A stretch of 64,000 nucleotides of DNA from Litoditis marina (Eukaryota > Nematoda > Chromadorea > Rhabditida > Rhabditidae). Every line of letters begins with the position of its first letter. Within the stretch, counting starts at the first letter, position 1. The translations under genes were made by a program, and so were the position numbers. Below are positions 11,833 through 23,893 of this stretch, one piece after another. The notes under the pieces are model-generated. The model saw nothing but the letters and a program-made list of their open reading frames with translations, made no database searches and had not been told where the DNA came from. The stretch lies in the NCBI GenBank assembly GCA_964036275.1, contig OZ038437.1, forward strand, positions 4,220,501 to 4,284,500, given 5' to 3'.

Positions 11833-11889
11833 ATGATTCATTTTTATTGCGGGTTAATTAGAAATGATTCATCCCTGCAGCATATAAAA
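11833..11889 (+). promoter_or_regulatory. Gene 2 promoter block
   Basis: ATGATTCAT at 11833 and 11864 (31 bp apart) flank GCGGGTTAATTAG. TTCTGCAG-like CCCTGCAG and TATAAA (11883) follow, 40 bp before the ATG at 11923. The same arrangement occurs at all five family members. Confidence 0.7.
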
Positions 11890-11922
11890 GGGACATGGTA
11901 CCAGAGCGGCTAAAGAGGGAAT

Positions 11923-14900
11923 ATGCTTCCTTTTCTTTTTCTGATGTCGATCTTCGCGATCTCAAATGTGTTAGTTTTTTCAACAATTCATGAGGCTGAA
12001 TGCCTCGCTTCTGCTCTGAATCCCAGGTTTTTATCTTCAAATTGAGACAAAATGTCTTTTATGAATCGTTTTTCCTGTTTGATATTCTAGGTTGAATTGT
12101 TCATAGGAATTATGTGTATTTTAGTGAAATTTGGAAAAGAAATTGAGCACAGCATCGACGTAGTTTTTTGAGATGATACAATCTCTACGAACTCGAACTA
12201 AAAACACAGCCGGAACGAACAATATATTTCTTGAAAGCTTTTTTAAAATAAAAATGAACCCCAAACTATAGGCTAGACGACTTCGGGAAACGAGCTTTTA
12301 AAGTGATAAATGTTTTCAGTAACTCTGAGTGGAGTCCCGGAACAACCGAAAAGTCCGAGAAGACTGAGACAACCACTGCTAATCCTACGACCAGGTGGGT
12401 TATAAAATACATTTCCAAGTAGAGACAACAACTGGTTGAATTGATTAGGCGATACGAAGAAAACTTTTGTTGATTATTTGTGAGCAGATTTGTAGATCAA
12501 GGATACGCACTTCAACGAGCCACTGGTTATATCCCGAACCCCATCAAATTTATCGTACGTTGTCCACAACGGTTGGATAGAGCCCATTCACCTTCGTTTT
12601 AATAAATTTGCGCACTCAAACGCTCAATCGATTCAGTTCTTCACTGTCTTCATAGGAGGAATAGAGATTAATTAATGTTTCTCATTTCTCGATCTAGAGA
12701 ATAGGGATACATGCGTGTGGTTCACGTCGTACTCCTAGCGCTAACCTCTCAATTTCAGGAACAAAGCAACTGATTATGACGATTGCGTAGATCTTTGCAA
12801 GTACTATGGAGATTCTGTTTGTGTGAAAGAATGCAAGGAACTGATATACGGCCACAGCTCTACTGCAGCCCCAACAACGGAGGCAATCACGTGAGTTAGG
12901 CCCGGTAATACTCTACCTGCGAGAAGCTATTGTTATTTAATCCTGCATTTAAAAAACAAGTAGATTTTAGGAATCAACTGAGTCCCCAAAGGGATGAGAG
13001 CATAACTCTCGGTCCAACATAATAAATGGCATGTGTACTGACTGGCGTGTTACGTCAATCTATGTAGATAACAAGGTTGTTAAAGTTGGAACTATATATA
13101 CTCGAATCGACTCATAAACCTTCGAAAATGTTCGAGTAGAACTTGGAAACTCGTCAACTCCTTTTTACAACCCAAATATTCGAACGTCATGACTCAAGAA
13201 GAGAGCTGTTTGAGGGTAAAATGCGGAAAATCCGAATTTCAGGCTTCACAAACTCGTGAAACACACTTTCGAACACGAGTTCGCTCAAACTCGAGAGCTC
13301 GATTATCTCCAAAACTCAAAAACCCAAAAACACTCAAAACGTGGAGTTAATAACTCCATAAATAGTCCAAATCGATACGCATGTTTTTCTCACTGAAACC
13401 AAGGCGCTTAAAACGCCAACGTGATGAGTAAAGCCGAGTCTTCAGTATTGAGTCATTCCTGTCGGTACTGAGAATACTAGAGTCTACTATCGAAACTTGT
13501 GTGATAATATGAGATGTGTTATCGGTATGTGTTCTTGCGAATGGACTCTGATTTTTATTACGAAGGGTCTTGAAATATGTCTGTGAAATACACTGTGAAT
13601 GTAATAAGTCCTACGCTCAACCATAAAATTGCAATGAGAAAGTATCGTAGAATTTTTCGCATTATGCAATGTCCGTAAAATCTCGTAGGTTCGCAGAAAA
13701 AAACCATCGCTTGTGAGTACACCGCCAACACTTAGTCTAACAAAATAGTCTGTAGACGTGCAGATTTCAACTTTACAGAACCACAGATAGTACCACCACC
13801 AGCGTACCAAGAACTGAGAGAACAACAACAGCAGCCAGGTGAAACAATTCAGTGTGAAAACTTTGAAAGTATGCCAACACAAGTTTCGGGCTGTTTTCTA
13901 TCATGAAACAGTAAATAAACTATGATGTATCTCGCAGACTCTACGCTCATTCATAGGTTTATTGGTAAAAATATCATGAGAATCTTTTCAATTAGCTTCT
14001 TCGTGAACGTTCTGTGAGACGTTGTGAATGTAATAAGTCCTACGCTCAACCATAAAATTGCAATGGTAAAGTATCGTAGAATTTTTCGCATCATGCAATG
14101 CTCGTAAAATTTTGTAGGTTCGCAGAAAAAAACCATCGCTTGTGAGTACACCGCCAACACTTAGTCTAACAAAATAGTCTGTAGACGTGCAGATTTCAAA
14201 TTTACAGAACCACAGAGAGTACCACCACCAGCGTACCAAGAACTGAGAGAACAACAACAGCAGCCAGGTAAAACAATTCAGTGTGAAGACTTTGAGAGTA
14301 TGCCAACCCAAGTTTTGGGCTGTTTTCTATCATGAACCAGTAAATAAACTATGATGTATCTCGCAGACTCTACGCTCATTCATAGGTTTATTGGTAAAAA
14401 TATCATGGGACTCTTTTCGATTAGTTTCTTCGTGAACGTTATGTGAGATAGTTTCCGGGAAATCTAGCTAGTTTACGGAATATTACCGGAGTTTGTGTGC
14501 GCACCGCCCTCGCTCAGTCAGCCGATTATATCGACACGAGCTATCATCCCTATCACTTTCCAGAACCACAAATATTAATTAAATAAGCAAAACTAGGTTA
14601 AATTAATACAAGTTAACTAGGATGAAGTTGATAAATAAATGATTAAATGAATTAAAAGTAATAAATACTATCTATGAAGTTAATATTGACTAAGTTTAAA
14701 ATAAAATACATCGTTTCGGCCTCACCACCTTTACGATGTCTTAGGGTCAGTGGTCGAGGCCTCATCAGAAGATAAGCCACTGACCCAGTACAAAGAAATT
14801 CAATTAGTAAAACATTACTTAAATACTAGATCAACTAATTTTTTACATGTTAAAAGAAAACTATTTCTGTTTTAAATAAACTACTTTAACTCTTATTCTT

Positions 14901-16197
14901 AAATCCTACTTCTAGCCATCCTAATGTGCTAATATTATAAAGAAAAAGAGAAGAAGTGTGATTGTGTTCTGTTTCGTCTGCCTTATCTAGTGTCGCTGTC
15001 ACCTTTTCCCGCGCAAAGTGTATGTAGTTTGATCTATTAGAAGGATATCGTAGTCACCGATAGTTCCAAAAATTGTCAAAAATGTGCAATAGAATATAGT
15101 AGTTCGTAATTATGTCATGAAATAATTATTTGTGATTCATAATAATGGACTTTTTATGATTTATAAAAGTATATGAAGTATATATATGTAACAACTGACT
15201 TGCCTGTAACTGAGAAAGTAACAACAACACGCTCTTGTTGAACAGTTTCTGTAAAATCTCGAAAATCTGCGAAATACCACTGAATCTTGGGAACGCGTCG
15301 CCACAGCTCAATCAACCGAATCCATTGCCACATGCCATCATCCGTATAACTTTTCAGAACAACGGAAGAAATCACTACTCACGTGCCTGTAACTGAGAAA
15401 GCAACAACAACCGCCAGGTAGGACGTGACAAATGATTCAGTTTCAAGACTGGAGGAGATGTTGACTCGTTTCAACCATTCGAACTGAAACTCTCGAAGCG
15501 TGCCAACAAACGTTTTTGGCTGCTTTCCATCATGTCTCAGTGAAAAAAGAAAATAACTTATACGACTTATATATCAGATTCTACGTTTCATAATATGTTT
15601 GTTGGCACATGCGTTCATCCTTGTGGCTTTACAGAACCACGGAAAGTGTCACCACTGACTTACCGGTAACTGAGGAAACAACAACAACAACCAGGTAAAG
15701 CGTGACGAATTATTCAGTGTTATTGTGTTACATCGGAAATCGGCCCGACCAAATGATCGGACACCATCGTTCCCGGTTTTGGCCATCATGTGTAGAAGTC
15801 CGGTTGCTCATGAGCGCCGCGCTACCTATCACAGCTGAGTTCATAACAAGCTTGCTTAACAAGTTTGATCAGGCTAGTCGCTGTTGGGAAGTGTTCAACT
15901 AAATTACCCCCCCCCCCCCCCCACATATATATTCTCTGTACTGGACTAGTATCGATGAGTGAAACGAACTATAAAAATAGTACATTTTCAATATTGAGTC
16001 ACCTGTTAAAAAAGTTTGAAGGTGAAAACGTTGCTTTTGGTCAACACAGTTTGGAACAGCATTCTCTGAAGTACCACTCAACTATTCATTCATTTCCTAA
16101 ACCTCATGCCGACCTTTTCAGTGCCTACAACCAATGTGTTCAGAAATGCTCTACCGTCATTTTCAAGAGCTGGTGTGAGAAATTGTGTTGTCTGTGA
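11923..16197 (+). CDS. Twin-CX3C mucin-like secreted protein, gene 2
   Basis: Predicted exons: 11923-12026, 12320-12394, 12759-12890, 13779-13838, 14208-14267, 15358-15417, 15635-15694, 16122-16197; 208 residues. All junctions are phase 2 and the total is divisible by three. Exon 1 encodes a signal peptide (MLPFLFLMSIFAISNVLVFS). Exon 2 keeps only NSEWS plus Thr-rich sequence; its cysteine module, present in genes 3-5, is missing. Exon 3 carries CVDLCKYYGDSVCVKEC, a C-x3-C-x7-C-x3-C motif. Exons 4-7 are 60-nt T-rich mucin-like units. The last exon has CVQKC...CEKLC and TGA; AATAAA at 16293. Expected to be secreted and O-glycosylated. Function unknown; no database family assigned. Confidence 0.75.
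13600..14457 (+). repeat. Tandem duplication of a T-exon with flanking intron
   Basis: Two ~429-bp copies (about 13600-14028 and 14029-14457) each contain one 60-nt T-rich exon (13779-13838, 14208-14267) and matching intron sequence. It is a small-scale instance of the process that made the giant array. Confidence 0.8.
14574..15184. mobile_element. Insertion splitting a T-rich exon of gene 2
   Basis: A T-rich exon begins at about 14565 (CCAG|AACCACAAATA) and its remainder (GTAACAACTGACTTGCCTGT...) resumes at about 15185. The ~610 bp between are AT-rich and contain an inverted repeat GGGTCAGTGG ... CCACTGACCC (about 14744-14785). The split exon now holds in-frame stops and is presumably skipped. 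The borders are approximate and no terminal repeats were confirmed. Confidence 0.5.
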
Positions 16198-17300
16198 ATA
16201 CATTCCGTCACCATTTGGGAATTCAAACGATTAAAAAATATGTCAACCTTCAAGATTCCATTTAAACATTTTGTGATAATTCAAAGTGATCTAATAAATG
16301 TTGCATTTTGAATCTTGAAACTCACTTGAATATTGTTCAGCCATACAACTTTTGAAATATTCGAAAGATCTACCCGGCCAAGTTCAGTTCGTTTTAACCG
16401 TAGTGAGAAACGGACAATAATCCATTAATTTAACTGAGATAGTACACACTTGATATATTAACGCTCTCTACTTTTTGCGGTATGACTCAATGGTGTTTAA
16501 TGTACCTCTTTAATTCGATGATTTGAGTTATCAATGGACATGAGGGAATAAAATATAAAAACAACAATCAGAATTAGGGAAAATTCCCCAGCTTATGTGG
16601 TTTTCGTGCGAGCTTGAGTACGGCAAACACGCGTAAGCATCGGCACGTACCACAGTTCCATGGAGACGCGCACAAATTGTCAGCAAAAAGTCTCTAAACG
16701 TATTATAATATTGCGAATCAACGAATTGACATGAGTTAAACGTGTTTTAGTTGTCTAATCCTATTTTTGTTTTAATAAAGATTAAAACTGTGTTTCAAGA
16801 AGGAAATCATCATTCGGTCTACACTTTGCGATACAATAACTTTGAGGATAGTTTCGCTCATAAAAGGCCTAATTATCGACCGATTCACATTTCTCATTTC
16901 GTTGTGATTGTGAAACGCCACCAGTACCATTTCAAAACAGTAACTTGCGTATTGATGTTTTTAATCAATCCAAATCATCGAAAAACGCTCCCTTTTAGCA
17001 GAGTTCGTTGTGAGAAGCTCCACGTCTGACAAATTCAAACATTGTTTTCAAAACGACTATTTGTTGACCAATATAGTAGAAAAATATCGGTTTTGAATGA
17101 AGACGAATATAGCTTAGTTACGAACAATAGTTCGATTGAAAGTCAAACGCAAAATGACGTGTGTTAAAAAACCACTGATCGTCGAAAACATTAAAAATGA
17201 CAAGATAAATCAGAAAAATAATTGAAAAAGCGGTCTAAACTTGCAAAATGTCAATTGTAACCAGAACCTCACACAAAAAGTTTCGTACGTAACGGCTCAC
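16198..17300 (+). repeat. Duplicated 3' flank, copy 1
   Basis: 3' UTR and flank of gene 2, related to 22134-23345 and 26635-27345: shared blocks include CTAATAAATGTTGCAT, GAAACGCCACCAGTACCAT and ACATTGTTTTCAAAA. The three copies show that gene plus 3' flank were duplicated together. The ORFs at 16751 and 26882 lie in this repeat and are not conserved between copies. Confidence 0.7.
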
Positions 17301-19369
17301 TACGTACATAGTGTCATGATTATCATTACATGATCATCATGATTTTAGGCATTAGGATATTCCACAGATACAGTTTTCTCATTCGTATAGTTTATACGAT
17401 CGACTCGGAAGGAGGAGCGCCATCGGGACAGGAGATAAGAAGACGACAGAGCCACGGGACGACACAGCACAGTATGTGACGACATACTGTATTCGACGAC
17501 TTTATTTCATGTTCTTTTTCAATCTTGTTTTGTATATGAATCTCTTTGTATCACAGTGTTTTGTTCGTTGTTCCAAAGTATGAGAATATGTTACCAACGG
17601 GGTAACTATTCGAACTTCTATAACAACTCTTTCCACTTGTGATATTACTTTCTGTAATAACTAGTTGTGATATTTCGGACCATTGGGGATTTGCATTGAA
17701 GGATCTTGAGCCCCAAAAGCTCAAGGTTAACATGTAGGCCCGGCTCAAACTTTCGGACTTTCAGAAAACCTGTAACCGCTACACCTTTTAGTTTTTAGTC
17801 CAAAAGTAATCCCTCCCATATTTTTCAATACTGATTAATCATTTGAATGCTTTGCTCACTCACATTCTATATTTCTCATTTCTATTTTTTTCTGTACCTA
17901 CACGCAATATACACAGAAAGATGACACCTGATGCATTTGTAAATTGAACAGAGTTCTATAACGGCAAAGGGTCAATAGTTAAGTCATCTGTCAGGAGAAC
18001 TCTCCAGATATTTTGTGTATAATTGTTTGAAGAGATTACAACAAGTCATGACAGAGGGTGACGCCCAAAGCATTTGTAACCAACTTAACATAGACAACTT
18101 ATTTTATTTTTCTGGCTAAGGGTACATAGTACTCTTCTCATTCTCATATTTATCTGTCAGTAATGTAGCATTCATAGAATTTATCAGCGGAACCGTTCTT
18201 TTATTCGCCTATGTAGCCACTGACTATGCACAAGTCATGCTATTCACGTGATATACGTTGATGTCTCACGTTGTTCTGGACCACGATACATTCGGTCCAG
18301 GGTATTAGTTGATCATGACTTTGATCAAGTTTTGGGACACAGTTTTCCCACTCTAGACGGATCATGGGAGTCGCGGTTCCGCAACCGTAGTATTGGATTT
18401 GATGATACAGACTCACCATAAGAGGCAAGAGAGCAAAGACTCTAAGAGTTTCGGCCAGGACTTTAAGGGGACCTCACCCAATATATTAGCCCCGATCGCA
18501 GATTTTAAAGCACTTTCGGGGGTCCCACAAATATTATAATCTTTTGAACGTCCCTTGTACGGCCACTAATTTTGTAGCTACAGTGTTCAACGATAAGGAT
18601 AAGTCAGGATGAAAAACAGCTATCCTGCCCCTGTCAAAAAAAACTCCCTGCGGAAACGTTCAGAGATAGTCCAGCTAGCAAATCCTTGTCACATAAATCG
18701 AAAAGGAAGGACAATCCAGATCATTCCGAAACATAAGGAAATAAAATACCCTAGTTTGGCACTGTAGTCTTTGTACACATCATTTCATTTGTATTACATT
18801 TAGGTGTCTATCCAGTTTTCGGTGGTTATCATATCAATTCTAATGGTAGTTCTTATTCACCCCACGTAGTGTATCCATTTCTTCACTCAAATTTATATTA
18901 ACCCCCCCCCCCTTTACAAGAGGAAAGTACAATAGGACGTTCTGAGGCCAAGAACCGATTTTACGGTTTCTGATCACCCACTATAGCTTTCGACTCTTAT
19001 CTGAGAAGAGCTCAGCGGTATGCATACCGCACCGCTATCACGCGTTTCGACCATTTTACAACCCTGCCCAAAACTGTTTCTTAGTTGATAACCACCTAAA
19101 CTACTAAGCCGTAAAACATTCTCTGCGAATATTCCGCGCGAGCGAGTCCGCCAGGTTACGCTTGACTTCAATTACACGGAAGAACAGGCAACACAGACAC
19201 GAAAAAAGGCAATTTAGAATTCCTAAGTCCCATTCAAATCAAAAATTTTGCAGAACGAACAAGCTATTCAAACTTCCACGTGACATTGAACTGCAGGAAT
19301 TTGCAGAATGTTGTTTTTTTCTTGGAAAACAAAGTCCGAAGCAATCAATGAAAAAACGGAAAATTGAGA
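17301..19369. other. Extra intergenic segment, no gene recognised
   Basis: This interval is about 1.5-2 kb longer than the other gene-to-gene spacers, so it probably contains inserted DNA (roughly 17340-18960). I found no terminal repeats, domain or clean ORF. A C run lies at ~18902-18912. The end, from ~19120, matches the conserved upstream flank of the family. Confidence 0.4.
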
Positions 19370-19426
19370 ATGATTCATTTTTATCGCGGGTTAATTAAGA
19401 ATGATTCACTTCTGCAGCATATAAAA
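19370..19426 (+). promoter_or_regulatory. Gene 3 promoter block
   Basis: ATGATTCAT (19370) and ATGATTCAC (19401) are 31 bp apart, with GGGTTAATTA between, TTCTGCAG after, and TATAAAA at 19420. The ATG is at 19462. Confidence 0.7.
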
Positions 19427-19461
19427 AAAGGAACGAGGTACCAGAGCGGCTAAAGAGGGAT

Positions 19462-22133
19462 ATGCTTCCTTTTCTTTTTCTGACGTCCATCTTCGCGATC
19501 TCAAATGTGTTAGTTTTTCAACAATTCATGACTGAATGCCTCGCTTGTGCTCTGAATTCCAGGTTTTTATCGTCAAATTGAGACATAATGTCTTTTATGA
19601 ATCGTTTTTTGTTTGATATTTTAGTTTGAATTGTTCATAGGGATATTTTATATTTTGGTAGAAATTGGAAAAGAAATCGAGCACAGCATCGACGTAGTTT
19701 TTTGAGATGATACACGTCAAACTCTACAAACTCGAACTAAAAACACAGCCGGAACGAACAATGTACTTTTTGAAAGCTTGTCTCAAATAAGAAAGAATCC
19801 CAAACTACAGGCTAGACGACTCCGTCAAACAAGTTTTCAAAGTGAGAACATATTTTCAGCAACTCTGACTGGAGTTCTTGTATCAAACTTTGTAAGGGGG
19901 CGCGTGGAAAGAACTGTGAGCAACTTTGTTCTGGCACTTCCGGAACGACCGAGACAACCAAAACAACCGAAACAATAAGAACAACTGAGCCATTTGAAAC
20001 GACCGGAACAACCGGAACAACTGAGCCATTTGAACCAACCGGAACAACCGGAACAACCGAGACATCCGAAAAGACTGAGACAACCACTGCTACTCCTACG
20101 ACCAGGTGCGTTGTAGTATACATTTCCAATTGGAGACAACAACTGGCTGATTCGATTAAGCGTTGCAAACCAAGCTTTTGTTGATTATTTGTGAGCAGAG
20201 TCGTAAAGCAAAGATATGCAGTTGAACTAGTCTCTCCCCAAACCCCATGCCTCGCCAAGTATGCAGTCCTCCACCGTTGTATGAAACCCACAAACTTTCG
20301 TTCTAATTAAATTATTCAAAAGTTTTTGAGTTCTCCAACAAAATTGCAGCAAACTGGCCGCGTGACATTCCCTCCAACCTCACGAGAAGTTCAAATGAGT
20401 TTCTCATGAGATGAGCTAGTCGTGAACTCTCAATGGTATAGGATAGCAATCAATATGATGTCATTATGAGCTCGTGCAAATAACTGCTGAAGTATCCCAC
20501 GAGATTTGTTAGGGATTGCTACGCCGCCTGGTTACCCATTTCCAATGCAGCCATGTCGGGAAAGTGATTGGCAATGACGCAGACAGTCACAGCGTATCTG
20601 TGACCTGCATGCTTACTCGCTTTCGTAGCTAGGAAAACGAAGAAAATTAGCGCTAATACTTTTGAGTTGGATCTAAACATTTTCTCACCCAACAAGATAA
20701 GTAACAAACACTCACTCCACCAGTCGATTGAAGGGAGAGAGATAATATAACGTTTGTCATTTCTCGGTGTATATAGTTTGATCACTGTTGTTCACGTCGT
20801 ACTCTTAGCTCTTACTTCTCAATTTTAGGAACAAAGCGAATGATTATAACGAGTGCGTGTCATTGTGCACGCGTTATGGAGGGGCGCCTGAATGTGTGAA
20901 CGGTTGCAAGAACATGATCTACGGCCACAGCTCTACCGCAGCCTCAACAACGGAGGCAACCACGTGAGTTAGGCCCGGTAATACTCTTCACGCGAGAAAC
21001 GTTTGGCCCAACATAATGGATGTCATGCATATTGACTGGCGTGTCACGCCGGTGTATGTCGATAATGGGGTTGTCAAAGTTAAAAATATAAACTCGAATT
21101 GCGTAGGTTTGCAGAGAAAAAAACATAGCTTTTAAGTACACCGTAAACACTTAATCTAACAATATAATCTGTAGACATGCAGATGCCTTCAAATTTACAG
21201 AACCACGGACAGTACCACCACCACCGTACCGGTTACTGAGAAAGCAACAACAAAAACCAGGTAAAATAATTCAGTGTGACGACCAGTGAAAAAAGCTGAC
21301 TGGTTCAACCTTTCTCAGTAAGACTTTGAAAGCGTGCCAAAAGTTTTGAGCCGGTTTCGATCATGTCTCAGTAAATAACTTCTATGATGTATCCGGCAGA
21401 TGCTACGCTCCATCATAGGGAAGGATAAATCATAAATTTCTTTTGAATCAGTTGCCTCGAAAACGTTCTTTTGAGATAGTGCTCGTGCGCAGAATTGGTG
21501 TTTGTGAGCGCGCGGCGATCGCTCAATCAACCGATTCAATTGGCACATGCCTTCATCCTTGTAGCTTTAGCTTTACAGAACCACGGAAAGTGTCACAACT
21601 AACGTACCGGTAACTGAAGAAACAACAACGACAATCAGGTAGAACGTGACAAATTATTCAGTGTTTTTGTGTTAAAACGAAAATCGGCCAGAAAGTATGG
21701 TCGGATATCATTGTTTTAGGCTTTGGACATGATGTGTAGATGTCCGGCTGTTTGTGGGCGCCGCGCTACCTATCACAGCTGAGTTAAATACCCCAGCTTG
21801 TGCCACAAATTTAATAAGGCTGATTGCTGTTAGACAAATTCCAACACAATTGACTCCACCGACATAAATTTACTCTACTGGACTACTATCGATGTGTGAA
21901 ACGTACTATACCGAAAATTACATTTTCAATAATGCGTCATCTATCAAAAAAGTTTGAATGTGAAAACTTTGCTTTTATGAATTCGAAAGGGTGCGAAAAA
22001 GTATTTTCTAAATTGCTTCTCAAACTATGCTTTCATTTTTTATTAATATAATTTCAGTGCCTACAACGAATGTCTCCAGAAATGCTCTCCCCTCGGTTCT
22101 AGTTACTTGTGTAAGAAAATTTGTTCTTGGTAA
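19462..22133 (+). CDS. Twin-CX3C mucin-like secreted protein, gene 3
   Basis: Predicted exons: 19462-19562, 19860-20105, 20829-20963, 21201-21260, 21579-21638, 22058-22133; 225 residues, all junctions phase 2. Exon 1 is a signal peptide; against gene 2 it has lost one base and then two, restoring frame. Exon 2 has CIKLCKGARGKNCEQLC followed by a long Thr-rich stretch with imperfect TTEPFETTGTTG repeats. Exon 3 has CVSLCTRYGGAPECVNGC (x8 spacing). Two T-rich 60-nt exons follow, and the last exon has CLQKC...CKKIC and TAA. AATAAA at 22231. This is the best-preserved short member and shows the full module order. Function unknown. Confidence 0.8.
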
Positions 22134-23345
22134 CTACATTCTGTCACCATTCGGGACTTCCAACTATTTAAAAATAATAACAACTTTCTTAAGTTCCATT
22201 CAACCAATTCGTGACGATTTGAAGTGATCTAATAAATGTTGTATCTTGAATCTTGAAACTCACTTGAGTATTGATCAGCCATACGAGGATTATGTCGTTA
22301 TCAGTCTTGAAATATTTGAAAGATATACCTGGACAAGTTCAGCTTATTTCAACCATCATGAGGAACGTTTAACCATTTTCGTGACGATTTGAGCACAACT
22401 TCAACTGAGACAGTACACACTCAATATATGAACTCTCTCTCTACTTCGTGCGATTTGACTCAATGCTATTTAAAGGGGCCAAACCTCATTAATTTGAAGG
22501 TTTGCGTGTTCAGTGGACACATGGTAAGAACAAATGAATAAAACAATCAGAATCAGAAAAAAATCCGAAACTTAGGTCGTTTCAGTGCAAACGTGAATAC
22601 GACAAAGACTCGTAGGCACCAGCACGTGCCACAGTTTCATGGAGACGCGCACACATTTTCAGCTAAAATTCGCTAAACCTATCTTAAATTTAAAAATATA
22701 AATGTGAGAATTGACATAGGTGAGGAGTGCTTTGGTTGTCTAATCCTAATTTTGCCTCGAAAACTGTGTGTTTCAAAACAAAATTCATCATTCGGTCAAC
22801 ACTTTGCGATACAATAACCCTGAGGATAGTTTGGCTCATGAAAGGCTCAGTTATCGACCGATTTACTAGTTTCTTTTTGTTGTGATTGTGAAACGCCACC
22901 AGTACCATATAAAAACAGTAACTCGAGTGTTGATGTTCTTTAATCAATCCAAATTATAGGGAAAAGCTTTCTTTAGGCAGAGTTTGTTGTGAGCAGCTCC
23001 ACCTCTGACCAATTCGAACATTGTTTTCAAAACTAATATTTGTTGAACGATATAGTATAAAGATATCGGTTTTGAATGAAGAGAAATATCGATTAGTTAC
23101 GAGCGAAAGTTCGATTGAAAATCAAATGCAAAATAATGTGTGGTAGAAAACCACTGATAGTCCAAGAAAGTAGTAAGTTGTTTCTTATATCTGCACAAAC
23201 CAATTACAGAAAAACCCAGACTTGAACAACGGAACAATATAAACAACAAGATAAACCATAAAAATTGTCGCAAAAAGCGGCCTAAAATTGCATCATGTCA
23301 ATTGTAACCAGAACCTCACATCAAAAGTCTCGTGCGTGACGGCTT
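22134..23345 (+). repeat. Duplicated 3' flank, copy 2
   Basis: 3' UTR and flank of gene 3, homologous to the flanks after genes 2 and 4. No gene of its own; the minus-strand ORF at 22690-22947 is not conserved in the other copies. Confidence 0.7.
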
Positions 23346-23800
23346 ACTATGTACATATTATTTACGCGACAGTCATAGATATTGGACAGATTGGAACGAC
23401 CAATTCTCTTATGGGGACATCGGTGATGCAACCTTAGTAGATGTCATGGCTCGTGCGGAATCGTATGTTCGATAAAACGTGCACCATAACACAATGCGTC
23501 TCATGTCTGAACAGTTCTCGAACTCTTGAATCTTTCATCACCAGGCGTACTAACTGTTGGAAAACTCGGAATTTTCGTGGTAGTTTGCGCTAATTGCGAG
23601 CGAGTTCGCCGGGTTACGCTTGACCGCGCGCGCACGCGCTCGCGTTCTATGTGTTTCATCCTCACGGCATACCAAAAACCGAGACACAGAAAAAAAGCAA
23701 TTCAGAACTTCTAAGTCACATTCGAATGCAGGCATGTGCAGAATGAACCTTTTCTTGTAAAATCGGCCCGAAACCATCATATGAAGACGGGGAATGGAAA
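23346..23800. other. Intergenic upstream of gene 4
   Basis: Contains the conserved upstream flank (from ~23540: CATCACCAGGCG, GAGCGAGTTCGCCGGGTTACG). No gene. Confidence 0.5.
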
Positions 23801-23856
23801 ATGATTCATTTTAATTGCGGGTTAATTAGAAATGATTCATTTCTGCAGCATATAAG
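23801..23856 (+). promoter_or_regulatory. Gene 4 promoter block
   Basis: ATGATTCAT at 23801 and 23832 (31 bp apart), GGGTTAATTA between, TTCTGCAG, then TATAAG at 23851. The ATG is at 23894. Confidence 0.7.
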
Positions 23857-23893
23857 AAGAAGAACATGTTACCAGGACAGCTAACAAGTGAAT

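Noticed and set aside
19812..20291. 159-residue minus-strand ORF with VVPVVPV repeats
   Set aside because: Antisense of the Thr-rich exon 2 of gene 3. The plus strand has the splice sites, the signal-peptide context and matching paralogues.
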